Positions 1 through 13,265 of a stretch of 64,000 bases of DNA are shown one piece after another. The notes below the pieces were generated by a model. It ran no database searches. It was not told the DNA's origin and saw nothing but the letters and a program-made list of their open reading frames with translations. Position 1 is the stretch's first letter, and each line of letters starts with the position of its first letter. A program made the translations under genes and the position numbers. The DNA comes from Ustilaginoidea virens (lineage: Eukaryota; Ascomycota; Sordariomycetes; Hypocreales; Clavicipitaceae), in the NCBI RefSeq assembly GCF_000687475.1, contig NC_057321.1:2232001-2296000 (forward strand). Direction: 5' to 3'.

Positions 1-3000
1 GTGATGGAATGAACAAAACGAGGAACGAGGAACTATTCAAAAGAAAGACATTGTCGACCTTGGCGACTGGGCGACGCGGAATTGAGAGGGACGAAGACGG
101 TCGTTTCTCGAGTCGAATGCAAGGAGCAAGTAATATCAATAGGTTCACGAGTCGCTGTTTATCGCAGACGCGAGCGATAAAAGGGCCAACTTGTTGGAGG
201 AGGAAGAAGCAAAGAGGGACATGGACAGGTCGACAGGTCTCACAAGGGGCGGAGTACTCGGGCCTGAGGGAAATACCAGTTGCAGAAGGGGGTTGGACAG
301 GACAGAGGGCCCAGCATCCACATCCGCACACCCTGATTCGCGGGCTGCTGGTCAAGTCCCTCCGCCCCTCCGCATACGAGTCGCCAGAGGCACCCCAAGG
401 TAGACGGTACCAGGCAGGTACCCACACGAGGCTGGCCGGTTTTTTGGTGACTGGTCAGGTCAGGGTTTCGAGCTCTGGTGACAGCTGGAATCTGCCAAAG
501 TCGGGGAAGAGGTGCCGGCTTTCATGGCAGCTTCAAGCAATTGGCCACAATGAAGTCTTTGCAGAGCCTTGCCCAGCAATGTGTCAAGAGCCAGAAACTC
601 TGCTCAGTACGGAGTACCTACGGAGCACTCCGCACTCCGCACTCCGTACTGCGTGCTCTGTACCTGGAAACTGAGGCGACAAGGCCAGGGGCGCTGCGCC
701 ATATTAGCTGGTGCCTTGCAGTTCACAGTGGCGCTGGCGCCGCTGGGCGTGTCTGCAATCTGATTGGTTGTGGAGATTTTAAACAGAAATGGTGGTATGG
801 TAGTTGGCGCCTTTTTCTTTTTGCGGGGGGTGCGGCCCTGGGTACGCGGTACCTGGGTGCAACCTGAGGCCTCTGGCAATAGGCATTCAACTGGTATTCA
901 TGCCCCCTTCGAGGACCAAGAACCGAGCGCCGAGCACCGAATCGCGCTTTCAGAGTCTTGGTAGGTGCACGAAAACCTGGGCTCGCGGGAAATGCGCTTT
1001 TGTTGTGGTTGCAACATGACACACGGAAACTCCATCGCCTCGGCCCCTTGAGCCAACAAACGGAAGACGCAGTAGCAATCGCCAGGCGGAAACCTCTTCG
1101 GAAACAGGCACCTGCAGGTTATGGGCGTGAAACCCCGTCACTCTTATTAGGGCTGACTCTTCCGATCCCGGCAAACCTTACGAAACACATGGGCAGGCCT
1201 TTGCCGACGCAGGAACCTGTCTCTGGTACCGCGTCAATTGTCATTCCGTTTTCTGCTTGATAGACACGAAGCTTTGCTTTGGCCAAGAGTATGCCAAGGC
1301 ATACCTGGAAACCCGGAGCGCGCTACATAAGAACATATAGAGAGTCCATTGACGAATTTAATTCTCTTGCCGAACCCCCCCCGGTAGGTGCTTTGGCAGA
1401 GTTAGAGTATCCGGCCTACCGAATGGCTAATCCTTAAAATAAAAGGCATCGCCCGTTCGAAATCGATCGGTTCTGAGCCCCTGCCTGCCGTCCCGGGACC
1501 CCAAGACGTGGAAACGCAACCATGAGGTTGATGAATCTCGGTCGCCTCGACGTCGGTAGAGAACCATGACTGCCCTCCCTCCCAAGCAAGAGGCGTCTGG
1601 GTGCGAGCAGGCTGCGGATGCGGAGCATTAGTCATGGCGACCTTCTGAGCGAGGGCATGATACGGCGAGCGCCGAGTCCATATGCTTTGCTTCAGCCCTT
1701 GACGCTAGCTTCACTGCCTTGGGTTCCCATGGATTTCACAACGAGTTTTGGGAGGAGTGGAACCCCCATCTGTGTCTAGCAAACGGCCATGCGGGCAAGA
1801 GTGAGCGGCGCTCACGCCGTCCATGCTGGCCCCCGACAACAATGGGCGGCGACCAGGCGACCGTGGAGACTCACTAGCTGCAAATCTTGCCCTGATGAAA
1901 CGCCGACTCGCTCACTGCGCGGTGCTCGGTGCGCATTACGGAGCACATGGCGCATCGATTCCACGTAGCACTGCGACGGTGCTGTAATGCCCTTTGCCAC
2001 CACGGGAACAGGGTTTTGCCGACCAACGCGTCCCGCCTCGTTGCGCGGCTGCTGCAAGAATCGCCCCCCCTGCTTATTGTCTGTTCCGTCTCCAGCACAT
2101 CTGCCGACTGATGGCTTGGGAGAATATTCCCCCCTCGAGAGACGGCTATCCACAGGCAGCCAATCCCGCCGACTGAGAGAACAGTTGCAAATTTCTCTTG
2201 AAACTATCGAGCACCCATTTTCCAATGCTACGGCCGGCCCCGCACACAAGATTTGGACACGTACGGTAGTCACTTGCGCATCACGATCGGCTCGGGTGGA
2301 TTAAAACCCACGTAGCAGGTCAAAAAGGGGCAATCAATTATAGAATAAAAAAAAAACCCCAAAATACTACATACTCCGCAAATGGGCTCGCTCAAGTCAC
2401 CTGACTCTGCGCGGTACGACATCACCCGTTCGAAGCGTGACCCGACCCGTGACCTCCAAGGCGATCGGCCACTGATGGTCAAACGCGTGTCTGGTCGCAG
2501 CCATATCCTATGCAACTTTCATCGAAAGCCGGGCACTCAAACTCGTCGCCACGAGAGTCCGCGCATGTCCGCGCATCGCTCTTGGGTTTGGTCCGGACTC
2601 GGGGGACCCTGACACAAACTTTCATGGCGCAACACCAACCGTGCCATCTCCTCTCCGTGGAACCAACGCTGAGCTCGGCTTAACGTCATGTTTCACGGCC
2701 ACGTGCAAGAACACAAAGGACCGGCAAGGCAAGTAAGTACCTGAACACGGGATACTAACGACGAACGGGCCCTTATCGCTGGCTTCGAGCGAGCATCCGC
2801 CGTAGCGAATGCCGGCAGTATCATCAAGACTTGTGGCAGCATCGATGAAGCAGTCATTTCATGGGTGTTGAGTTATCAGCTTGGTGATGTCCAGCTCAGA
2901 GACCGATAAAATCATTTCCCAGGGTCTAGCACTCGGAAGACGGCACGGGGCACGCCTTGCAGACTATTCTAGAGATGATTGCTCGGTACAAGAGACATGG

Positions 3001-3072
3001 TCAGCGGCGGCTAGGATGGCCGCAAGTGCCGCAAGGGATCTGGTGGTGGCGTTTTCTCGGTACGCTGGAGAT

Positions 3073-3120
3073 GATGCTGGATGCTGGATGCTGGATGCTG
3101 GATGCTGGATGCCGGATGCT
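3073..3120. repeat. 7-bp tandem repeat (GATGCTG)n
   Basis: About seven tandem copies of GATGCTG, the sixth altered to GATGCCG. It lies in non-coding sequence, and the open frames across it on both strands are a by-product of the repeat. Confidence 0.85.
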
Positions 3121-3238
3121 CCATGAAACGGAGCCAAAGCAGGCGAGTCTGCCTTTGCGTTGCTCAGGCTTCTTTCCTGCCACGCATTCACAAACTCCCT
3201 GCCGCACCGTGCACAAGGAACGACTCGCGCGCGCACAG

Positions 3239-3299
3239 CACAAAACGCAAAACGCAAAACGCACAAAACGCACAAAACGCCCAAAACGCCCAAAACAAG
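3239..3299. repeat. short tandem repeat, CAAAACGC-like units
   Basis: Repeated CAAAACG blocks with spacers drifting between GCAAAACG, CACAAAACG and CCCAAAACG. It is a compound microsatellite in the non-coding region. Confidence 0.8.
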
Positions 3300-5108
3300 C
3301 ACGGGTAGATGCCCTGGTGGATGCGGGCTCGTCCGACTCGAGAGTGGCTCGTCTTGTTAAATGTTTGTGTCGGGATTCAGAAACTCGGATCGACACCTGC
3401 ACCGCCTCCACAGCGAGCGACCAGCCACCCTGGCGCGTCAGGGGTTCCACGCCAGGATCGTTCAAGTCGTCTATTTTCGGAGCTTTTGTTCTCACACGAC
3501 GGAGAGGTGAGACGTTGCAATGTATACCCCGCCGTCCGAGACCTTTGGGCGCTTCTGAGCCGCGACGTCCAGGATCCTCGCCAACGCTGCCCAACTAATT
3601 GCCCGTCATGACTGCTGGCCCCCCGAGCGAGCTGGACCCGACTTGCTTGTCACGCGCTGTTTGTCACGCCGTCAAGTCGCTGTTGAAACGTGTGTCCAAG
3701 CTGTTCCATCTGCAGGCATTCGATCCGTCAAGGTCGCGTTCAAGGTTGGCAGCTCACGGCGACCTTTTTCTTGACCGCAACTGCCTGGGACGACCTGACA
3801 CCAGACTGACACCACCAGTCGTTCTTGCAACTTGGACTGACTGACCGTGGGCAATTGCGCAGAAACAGGGGGGCGGCTGAAGAAATCGCAGGACGGCTTT
3901 TTGCTGCCGGAGGAAATGCCTGAGAAAAGCCTGGCACAACCAAGTCATTTCTTGGGGAGCGGGGGGTGGGCAGGGGGGGGTTGGGGGGCGTTTGTAGCTA
4001 ACGCGATGTACGCGGTACCTGCAACGACCTCCGACGTCAGCTTCTCAGGACTTTGCATCAGGGCGTACGTTAGCAGGGTGGCGGAGTATTTTCTGACGCC
4101 GCGCAAGTATGTCGTTGTCCCTGGTCAAGGCGGAGCCAGAATGAGAGGACAGCTGGGAGCTGTCTGACGTCTTGTGGAGCTGGCCAGTGCTGGGAGCGTC
4201 CAACCGAAAGCCAAGAAGCCCTTGTTCATGCGTTGGTTCGTGGCGGGGCAAGTCTACTGACGGGCCGGGGGGGGAGAGGAGGGGGGCCAGTTGGCAGCAC
4301 CCATGGGGAGAGTCGAGAGTTGACGCGCCCGGACCAAAGAGGCTGGGGTGACGGCGGAGGGCTCAGCCATTAATTAGCGCGAGCAGCCTCCGCTACAGCT
4401 GCTGGTGGTGGTGGTGGTGGTGGTGGGTGTTGCTGGCGGTTGCGCTGCCGGTTCAGCGCCAGGCCTCTCCGAGTCCATCAATGACAGCACATCCCAGCAT
4501 GCACGACCTTGTGAACCACATGCAGACTTGCACAGACTGCTGCGTCGGGCCTTGGCAGCCTGGCAGCGAGGCGCAAGAGCTGCTGCTGGGTGCAACATGG
4601 CTGGCACTGGCTGGCACTGGCTGGGGGCACTTGGATCGCCGAGAAACCCATCCATCCCCTGAGTCTGCCTCAATGCTTGCAAAGGGCCGTCGTCTTGCTC
4701 TCTCCAGTCTTCTTCCAGTCTTCTTCCAGTCTCCAGCAACTTGCTACCAGACGCTTGGAAGTGCAAACGTCGTCGTCCTTTTTCCGTTCCCTTCCCCCCT
4801 TCTTTGCCTGCTTCCGTATCAGCATTCGTTGGAGACCCCATTCATCCCCTCCCTTCCAGTCTTATACGTTGGGGAACTTCAACGTGCCACCTGGCTACCC
4901 CCTCGACACCAACATCATTCCCGCCTTCACCGCGTTTGAACCCAGAGAGAACAAAGAGGGTCAGCGCCACTTGAGCGACCAAACATCTTTAGTTCATCTT
5001 TGGCCGGGCTCAGGATTTCCCCGAGCATCCACCACACCCTCCCTCGCCTCTGTCCGAACCAGGTCCTGTCCTTTCGAGCTTCGAGGGCGCTCCTGTCTCT
5101 GAAGCGTC

Positions 5109-8052
5109 ATGGCGTACAACGGCCACGGCCACGGCCAACGTCAAGACCACGACGAATATGGAGGGCATCCCATGCAAGACCTGCCCACTACCAGCAGCAG
5201 CAACGTAGGTGCTCCCGCGCCACCCTCAACCTCCCATCATGTAGTCGTCCTCGCTTACGCTAATCTTCTGGCTCTCAACCACAGTATGGCATGCCCCCCC
5301 AGGACCACGATGAAGACGCCAGAGGCTACTTGCTGAATGAGCCCCCGCCGCACGAGTACGACCACGATCGGCTGGGGGCCGGTCCTCCTCCCCATCGTCC
5401 GGTATCTGCTTACAGCCTGACCGAGTCGTATACTCCCGGTGCCACGCAGTTGCCGTCGCCTGGGGCCCGCGGCTTTGGGGGGAACGACTTTGGCCAGTAT
5501 GGCGAGAGCCAGCCTTTCGCAGGGTCGTATGGCGACAACCAACCTCCCTCGATGCTCCAGGACCAAGAAGAGGACTGGATGCAGAGGCAGCAGCAGCCGC
5601 CCAACCTGGGCCAAGGTGGCGGCGGCCTGAAGCGATACAACACCAGAAAAGTCAAGCTCGTCCAGGGCTCCGTCCTGAGCATCGACTATCCGGTCCCCAG
5701 TGCCATTAAGAATGCCATCCAGCCTCGTTACCGCGACGTCGAAGGTGGCAACGAGGAATTCATGAAGATGCGGTACACGGCCGCGACCTGCGACCCCAAC
5801 GACTTCACCCTCAAGAACGGCTACGACTTGCGGCCCCGCATGTATAACCGACACACGGAGCTGCTCATTGCCATTACCTACTACAACGAGGACAAGGTGC
5901 TGCTGTCCCGGACGCTGCACGGCGTCATGCAGAACATCCGCGACATTGTCAACCTCAAAAAGTCCACCTTCTGGAACAAGGGCGGGCCGGCCTGGCAGAA
6001 AATCGTCGTCTGCTTGGTCTTTGACGGCATCGAAAAGGCCGACAAGAACACGCTCGACGTCCTCGCCACCATCGGAATCTACCAGGACGGCGTCATCAAG
6101 AAGGATGTGGACGGCAAGGAGACGGTTGCCCACATCTTCGAGTACACCAGCCAGCTGTCCGTGACGCCCAGCCAGCAGCTCATCCGCCCGACGGGGGACA
6201 GCCCGCAGAACCTGCCGCCTGTGCAGTTCATCTTCTGCCTCAAGCAGAAGAACAGCAAGAAGATCAACTCGCACCGGTGGCTCTTCAACGCCTTTGGCCG
6301 CATCCTGAACCCCGAGGTCACCATCCTCATCGACGCCGGCACGAAACCCAGCCCGCGATCTCTCCTGGCCCTGTGGGAGGGCTTCTACAACGACAAGGAC
6401 CTCGGCGGCGCCTGCGGCGAAATCCACGCCATGCTGGGCAAGGGGGGCAGGAAGCTCTTCAACCCCCTCGTGGCCGTCCAGAACTTTGAGTACAAAATCT
6501 CCAACATCCTGGACAAGCCCCTGGAGAGCTCGTTTGGCTACGTGTCGGTCCTGCCCGGCGCCTTCTCCGCCTACCGTTTCCGAGCCATTATGGGCCGCCC
6601 GCTGGAGCAGTACTTCCACGGCGACCATACGCTCTCCAAGATCCTCGGCAAGAAGGGCATCGACGGCATGAACATCTTCAAGAAGAACATGTTCCTGGCC
6701 GAGGATCGCATCCTGTGCTTCGAGCTCGTCGCCAAGGCGGGTCAGAAGTGGCACCTGACCTACATCAAGGCGGCCAAGGGCGAGACGGACGTGCCCGAGG
6801 GGGCCGCCGAGTTCATCAGCCAGCGCCGGCGCTGGCTCAACGGCTCCTTCGCCGCCTCGCTGTACTCGCTCATGCACTTTGGGCGGCTGTACAAGAGCGG
6901 CCACAACCTCGTCCGCATGTTCTTCTTCCACATCCAGATGATCTACAACGTCCTCAACGTCGTCTTCTCCTGGTTCTCGCTCGCGTCGTACTACCTCACC
7001 ACCACCGTCATCATGGATCTGGTGGGCACGCCCGTCGTCGGCTCCGCCGGCGGCTCGGAGCACCACGGCTGGCCCTTTGGCGACGCGGCCACGCCCATCG
7101 TCAACGCCTTTCTCCAGTACCTCTACCTGGCCTTTGTCATCCTGCAGTTCATCCTGGCCCTGGGCAACCGGCCCAAGGGATCCAAGTACACGTACATTTT
7201 ATCCTTTATGATCTTCGGGCTGATCCAGGGGTACATCCTGGTCCTCTCGGCGTACCTGGTCGCCCGCGCCTTCAACACGCCACTCTCGCAGCAGATCTCG
7301 TTTGATTCGGGCAACGACTTTGTCCGGAGCTTCTTCTCGGGCTCGGGCGCGGCAGGCGTCATTCTCATTGCCCTCATCACCATCTACGGCCTGTACTTTG
7401 TGGCGTCGTTCCTGTACCTCGACCCGTGGCACATGTTCCACTCGTTCCCTTACTACCTGCTCCTCATGTCGACCTACATCAACATCCTCATGGTCTACGC
7501 CTTCAACAACTGGCACGACGTCTCGTGGGGCACCAAGGGCTCCGACAAGGCCGAAGCCCTGCCGTCGGCCCACGTGACCAAGGGCGAGAAGAACGAGGTG
7601 GTGGTGGAGGAGATTGAAAAGGAGCAGGAAGACATTGACAGCCAGTTTGAGCAGACGGTCCGGCGAGCGCTTGCTCCCTTCAAGGAGGAAGCCGAGGTTG
7701 AGAAGAAGGACGTGGAGGATTCGTACAAGTCCTTCCGGACCGGCTTGGTCGTTTCTTGGCTCTTTACAAACATATTCATCATTGTTGTGATTACCAGCAA
7801 CAACTTTAACGGTTTTGGCATCGGGGTGAGTGACTTGGGGATTTTTTTTTCTCTCTCCCCCTCTCCCCTCAGTGCGTTGGGGCCAAGGGCCAACTGCAAC
7901 TAACACGACGATAGAAAAACGCGACGGTGCGCACTGCCAATTTTTTCAAGTTTTTGCTGTATGCTACGGCTGTCCTGTCGGTTGTTCGGTTCTTTGGTTT
8001 CTTGTGGTTCCTTGGCAAGACGGGCATCATGTGCTGCTTCGCCCGTAGATAA
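5109..8052 (+). CDS. chitin synthase, class III
   Basis: Processive family-2 glycosyltransferase that polymerises UDP-GlcNAc into cell-wall chitin at the plasma membrane. Exons read by eye: 5109-5204, 5285-7825 and 7915-8052, giving 924 residues. The first ~150 residues are Pro/Gln/Asp-rich and disordered. The chitin synthase N-domain and catalytic core follow, with the EDR triad at 505-507 and the product-channel motif QRRRW at 545-549, then about seven hydrophobic segments and a charged linker before the last ones. The catalytic text ([20 protein letters not shown]) is typical of class III, the hyphal class restricted to filamentous fungi. The third exon supplies the final hydrophobic helix and a short Cys/Arg tail, so the stop at the end of the long frame at 7903 is intronic. 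The family is very secure and the class fairly secure. Confidence 0.95.
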
Positions 8053-8864
8053 GGCGCTGGTGGCTCGGGCTGCCTGTGTAGAGAAGAGAAGGCTGAGGGG
8101 CTGGCTGCTGGTGTTGGGTAAGCAATGAAGGAGTTCTAGACAGCAACTGTGGTGCTAGACAGTGATGCTAGACTGGAGTCCTAGACAGCTTGGGTATGTT
8201 TGCGCATGTCTTTTTCTTTTCTTTTTTCTTTTTTTTTTCCCTTTTTTTTTTTTTTCCTCCCGTAGGTTTCTGAACGAGGCAGTAATGCCAGGAAACGTCA
8301 CTTGCTTTTGTCACATGTGTGTTGCGTCGTTTGCATGTCGCCGTCAGCTGGATGCATCAAGCCGGGGGCAAGTCGCGTAAACCCCGGGAGAAGTCGACAC
8401 AGCCGTTCAATGTTTATCTTATCGGACCAGGCGACGAGTCCAACGACGGCTCTCGAGAAAGGCCCCGGGACTGGTGGGGCTGCGGTTGGGTGGTGCCTGA
8501 GCGGAGTGGCAATGCCGAACCCAGACGAACGCAACGCAGCATTCTTATTCTCACAGACCAGCATAACCCCTCCAACTCGTGCACGACGTCGCCCTGCTCC
8601 CAACCGCCAACCGCCAACCGCCAACCGCCCTCCGAGTTACATGCCTCTGGCGCTCACTCACCACTTGCTCCTGTTGCACGGAGACCTCTGAACCCATCCG
8701 ACCCTTTTTTTTTTTTTTTCTTTTTTTTTTTTCCCGGCCGCCCCGTACGCCCCCCCCTACCGCGCTTTGTCGCGTTGGCCCAAGGTCCCTCCCTCGACGC
8801 CGTTTCAAGGTTCCTCGTCCGGCCCTTCCTCTGGCGGGGACCCGTTTTCCGACCCGCCACGAAG
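8053..8864. other. intergenic, chitin synthase 3' flank and UBC12 promoter
   Basis: No gene seen. It holds T-rich runs (8216-8257 and 8704-8732) and a short tandem CCAACCGCCAACCG stretch near 8600-8630. The UBC12 start follows a CT-rich leader. Confidence 0.65.
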
Positions 8865-9762
8865 ATGTTGAAGATATGGTCCATGGTAGGGAGAGCAGTT
8901 GAATATCCCCGTGAGCCGGGGATGCTTTGTTTTTTTTTTTCTTCTTTTTTTTTGTGCCCTTGCTGATGCGGGGAGGGGGGGCTTGGCACTTGTGCGGTCT
9001 AGAAAAAAGAACAAAAGCAGGCCGAGAATGCAGAAGGCCAAGCAGCCGGGGGGAAGAAGCGAAAGGTTACGGCGGCGCAGCTGCGCGTCCAGAAAGGTGC
9101 GTTTCGGGGGGGGGGGGGTGGGGGGGGGGGGGAGCCTTGTCGGATATCTGGGGGGGCCGCGTGCTTTCTGCCGTTTTCGCCCTGCTGACGGAAGCTCGCC
9201 CAACAGACTTGTCCGAACTGTCGCTGGGCTCGACTATGAAGACCGAGTTCCCCGACTCGGACGACATTCTCAACTTTGTCCTGACCATCGAGCCGGACGA
9301 GGGCATGTACCGCCAGGGCCGGTTCACGTTTGACTTTGCCATCAACCAGAACTTCCCGCACGAGCCGCCCAAGGTGCGGTGCCGGGAGAAGATCTACCAC
9401 CCCAACATTGATCTGGAAGGCAAGGTGTGCCTGAACATTCTGCGGGAGGACTGGAAGCCGGTGCTGAACCTGAACGCGGTGATAGTTGGGTTGCAGGTGA
9501 GAAGAAGAACAACAACAACAACAACAAGAAGAAGAAGAGGAAGAAAAAGAAGAGGCTGCGTGGGTGCAGGCCAGGACGGTGGGTTCACGGTGCTAACCCC
9601 TCAACGCAGTTTCTTTTCCTGGAGCCCAACGCTTCGGACCCGCTGAACAAGGAGGCAGCCGAGGATTTGCGGAACCACCGGGAAGGGTTCAAGCGGAATG
9701 TGCGGACGGCGATGGGAGGAGGATCCGTCAAGGGCACCTACTACGACCGCGTGCTCAGATAG
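8865..9762 (+). CDS. UBC12: NEDD8-conjugating enzyme E2 (UBC12)
   Basis: E2 that takes NEDD8/Rub1 from its E1 and passes it to cullins, activating cullin-RING ligases. Exons 8865-8885, 9003-9096, 9207-9496 and 9610-9762 give 185 residues, the usual length. The N-terminal peptide MLKIWSM plus a Lys/Gln-rich stretch is the family's characteristic extension that docks on the NEDD8 E1. The UBC fold has [19 protein letters not shown] with catalytic Cys113, and ends in the usual [13 protein letters not shown] helix. The start rests on the 21-nt first exon, whose peptide matches the family. Introns 1 and 2 carry long T and G runs. Confidence 0.94.
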
Positions 9763-10983
9763 GTTGGGGCCAAGCAGCAACGCGCCGCGCGCGGGGAACA
9801 GGTGGCTAAGCCTGCCATTTATTCCCGGCTGCTCCCGCGGCCCGTGGCTGGGGGGTCGAGGACGACGGATATCGGGGGCTCGCGAGCAAAGGCACAGAAA
9901 AAGGTTGCGTCACGGAGGACTGGCGTGCGAAGCTCCGTTAGGGGGGGGGGTGGAAGGGTCAACTTGGGTTCAGGTCCGGCATCAAGCGCAAGGTAGCATA
10001 GTTGATGTTTTTTCCCAGTCTTCAGACATTGTATTTATTCACCGGGTCTTGTTGCTTTTCCTGCTCTCTGCTCTCTTGCTCTCTGCTCTCTTGCTCTCTG
10101 CTCTCTTGCTCTCTGCTCTCTTGGCTCGTTGCTTTTATGCGTGCTCGCGCTTTGCCGCGTCCCCCGGCGGCGCGGCTGACGAGAACGACGCGCGTGTTGA
10201 TGAAGAGCTGGCTATTCGCGTCGACTGATCGTTTCGCACCGAGCAGCTTGGACCGAGCAGCTCCACGATGGGCGATTGCGCGTCATGACGTCGGGGAGAA
10301 GGACAAGAAACATGGCACTGTGGTTTCGAAAGGACCGACCGACCCCTTTTTGCCCAGGCTGGCGACGCGAGAGGAGCAGCGCCAGCATGGCACATGCATG
10401 CATGCATGTGGCTGAGGTCGTCGCCTGCGGAAAGCGGAGCGAGACGGGGGTTGAGCCTGGTCCGTCCGTCCCATACTGCACAGTGTACAGTGTACCGGGG
10501 CCAACTCGGAGGCCAAGGCGCTGTGCCGGCAGGGCTGGCTGTGGGCGCGACGGCGGTCCTTGACGGGCAGCAAGAAAGGGGGCTTCTGGCAAAGGCAAGT
10601 CCTGGCAACTCGGCGCCCCGGATTGGATGAGCATGTATGTCCAGTCGTCAACGACGTGCGGCGAACCGAGGAGATTCAGGCCGCTGCAGCGGGCTGTTGG
10701 CAGCCAGCAGTGCCATCAGCCCCCCAGCCCCAACCCCCGGCAGGCCTGAATCCTGCTGACCAAAAGTCAATCAGTGCCTGCCTGCGTGCTGGCCGCCACG
10801 CCACCGAGATCGGAGCCGCCCCAAAAATTTCCAGTTCCGTCCAGACGCCCCCCCGAAGGACACGAACCGCCCGTCGAGTTCTCGACTCACTTTTTTTCCT
10901 TTTTTTCCATCCATCCGTTCCTCTCGTCCATCTCGTCAATCCCGCCCATCTTCGCACCGTCCCACCCCCCCAAAAACCTCGCA
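9763..10983. other. intergenic, UBC12 to KARI
   Basis: No gene recognised. It contains a 15-bp tandem repeat (10061-10124), an ATGCATGCATG stretch near 10393 and a CT-rich leader ending at the KARI start (10870-10983). Confidence 0.6.
10061..10124. repeat. 15-bp tandem repeat (CTCTCTGCTCTCTTG)n
   Basis: About four copies of a 15-bp pyrimidine-rich unit, nearly perfect. Confidence 0.85.
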
Positions 10984-11219
10984 ATGGCTTCAAGAGGCTT
11001 CTCCAAATCCCTGCGCGCCGCTCGCCAGCTGGCCGCTCCCCGTGTGCAGCAGCGCTCCTTCACGGCCGCCAGACAGATGGTTCGTGCGGCCACGGCTGCT
11101 CGTCCCGCCGTCGGCGCCCGTGTCCAGCAGGTCCGCGGCGTCAAGACCATCGACTTTGCCGGTCACAAGGAGGATGTCTACGGTACGTGGCGGCCGATGC
11201 AGCTGTTCTGACGTGGCGC

Positions 11220-11280
<61 letters not shown>

Positions 11281-12581
11281 CCACACCGTTGCTGACTCTT
11301 TTTTTTCCTCTTCTCGCCTGCTGTCTGTGAAGAGCGCTCTGACTGGCCTCAGGAGAAGCTTCTCGTGAGTCCCGTTGCCCTGTGATTCTCGATGGTGCTA
11401 AAGGGGAAGGATGTTGCCTGGCCAATTGGTCCTCTTGCAAGCTCTGTTGAAGCTCTCCAGAGCGAATGTGCTCGGCAGACGACATGCTGACCGCGTGCCG
11501 CAGGACTACTTCAAGGACGACACTCTGGCGCTCATTGGCTACGGCTCTCAGGGGCACGGCCAGGGTCTCAACCTGCGCGACAACGGCCTCAACGTCATTG
11601 TCGGTGTTCGCAAGAACGGAAAGTCGTGGAACGACGCCGTCCAGGATGGCTGGGTCCCCGGCAAGAACCTGTTCGAGGTCGACGAGGCCATCTCCCGCGG
11701 CTCCATCATCATGAACCTGCTGTCCGATGCCGCCCAGTCCGAGACTTGGCCCGCCATCAAGCCCCAGCTCGTCAAGGGCAAGGTAAGCAACGCAGTCTCA
11801 CGACGCCCGGGCTTGAAGCTCGGCCCCGCCCACAGCCATTGCCAAACACCAGAAAAAAGAAAAAAAAAGAAAAAAAAAAAAAGACCAAGCTAACCCGCCC
11901 TTCTCGTAGACGCTGTACTTTTCGCACGGCTTCTCCCCAGTCTTCAAGGACCTCACAAAGGTCGACATCCCCAGCAACATCGATGTCATTCTCTGCGCCC
12001 CCAAGGGCTCGGGCCGCACTGTCCGATCTCTGTTCCGCGAGGGCCGCGGCATCAACTCGTCCTTTGCCGTCTTCCAAGACGTCACCGGCAAGGCCAAGGA
12101 AAAGGCCGTCGCCATGGGCGTCGCCATCGGCTCCGGCTACCTGTACGAGACCACCTTTGAGAAGGAGGTCTACTCGGACCTGTACGGCGAGCGCGGCTGC
12201 CTGATGGGCGGCATCCACGGCATGTTCCTCGCCCAGTACGAGGTTCTGCGCGAGCGCGGCCACAGCCCCAGCGAGGCCTTCAACGAGACGGTCGAAGAGG
12301 CCACCCAGAGCCTGTACCCGCTGATTGGCGCCAACGGCATGGACTGGATGTTCGAGGCCTGCTCCACCACGGCCCGCCGCGGCGCCATTGACTGGACCCC
12401 CAAGTTCAAGGACGCCCTCAAGCCCGTCTTCAACAGCCTGTACGACGCCGTCAAGGACGGCTCCGAGACCAAGCGATCCCTCGACTACAACGGCCAGGCC
12501 GACTACCGCCAGAGGTACGAGGCCGAGATGGAGGAGATTCGAAATCTGGAGATTTGGAGAGCCGGCAAGGCTGTTCGGTGA
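10984..12581 (+). CDS. ILV5: mitochondrial ketol-acid reductoisomerase (acetohydroxyacid reductoisomerase)
   Basis: Second common enzyme of valine, leucine and isoleucine synthesis. It isomerises and reduces acetolactate or acetohydroxybutyrate with NADPH and Mg2+ in mitochondria. Exons 10984-11182, 11333-11364, 11504-11782 and 11910-12581 give 393 residues, normal for fungal KARI. The first ~50 residues are Arg/Ala-rich without acids, a mitochondrial presequence. The Rossmann loop IGYGSQGHGQ lies at about 88-97. The C-terminal knotted domain carries the metal-binding acids (SDLYGERGCLMGG, then EVLRERGHSPSEAFNE). The second exon is only 32 nt (ERSDWPQEKLL). Intron 1 contains a 58-nt T run and intron 3 an A-rich run. 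Function is secure. Confidence 0.95.
11223..11280. repeat. 58-nt poly(T) inside KARI intron 1
   Basis: An uninterrupted run of T, 41 bases after the donor and ending 52 bases before the acceptor at 11332. Its length is prone to sequencing and replication slippage. Confidence 0.9.
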
Positions 12582-13265
12582 GTCGGCTCGATCTTTGTTG
12601 CTCCCGCTTTTTTTATTCTTTCTTTCTTTCATTCTTTTTATTTTTTTTTTATTTTTTTTCTGCTGACGCCCTCGTCCTTTTCGAAGATCTCTGCGACCCG
12701 AGAACCAAAAATAGAGCAAGTGTGAGGGAGGGATTTTGATGTCTGGGGATTTTTTTGACCCATTGAACTTGATCGAAACAAAAAGCACATGGGAGTCAGC
12801 CAGTCTGTCGTTTGCAATTTGGGCTTGGGCGTGACCCGAACTAGTATACTATTCTACTGTTACTTGATCTAGAGTAACTCCTCTCTTGACAAGGAGACGC
12901 TGCGCCACGGAGACAGACACACACACGCGCGCGGCGGTGGCAGGACTTGTGGCGCCGCAATGCAGGAGACGGCGATGCCGTGCAATTAATTACGTGTCTT
13001 TTTTCCGTTTCGTGTTTTTTTTCTGTTGCTTTCCCCGTGCAACTGCGCCGGTCTGCTGGAATCCGCTAGAAGGACCACGTCTGGGCGGACCTGGAATCCA
13101 CTCTGATGGATGCCGTGTATGTAGTTCGTCCCGCCCGCTCGCTGCACCTGCATCTGCCAAACACCTGCTGCACCTGCCAAACCCCCCATCATCGCAATCC
13201 TCGCAATCCATCCGTCTATCCAGCGGCAAATTTGCCCACCTGCCCAGGCAAAAGCAAAAGCAACC
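12582..13265. other. intergenic, KARI 3' flank and dehydratase promoter
   Basis: No gene seen. T-rich 3' flank (12605-12660), then a CT-rich leader with repeated CACCTGC/CAAT-like words before 13266. Confidence 0.65.

Larger units (their letters stand above)
1..5108. other. long non-coding stretch upstream of the class III chitin synthase
   Basis: No open frame here looks like a conserved protein. The longest, 9-674 on the plus strand and 1812-2273 on the minus strand, have no recognisable domain and non-coding composition. It holds short tandem repeats at 3073-3120 and 3239-3299, a GGT run near 4404-4426, G-runs near 3957-3990 and one copy of the dispersed TACGGAGTAC word at 608-617. The last ~400 bases (about 4680-5108) are CT-rich with few ATGs, as expected for a fungal promoter and 5' leader feeding the gene at 5109. 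A lineage-specific gene cannot be excluded. Confidence 0.6.

Noticed and set aside
9..674. 221-codon frame at the left edge
   Set aside because: No domain, non-coding composition, and its end runs through ACTCCGCACTCCG repeats.
1812..2273. 153-codon minus-strand frame
   Set aside because: No domain or signal, overlapped by plus-strand frames of equal quality.
5255..7066. 603-codon minus-strand open frame
   Set aside because: It is the antisense of the class III chitin synthase, created by GC-rich codon bias; the text is Val/Glu/Leu/Arg-rich with no domain.
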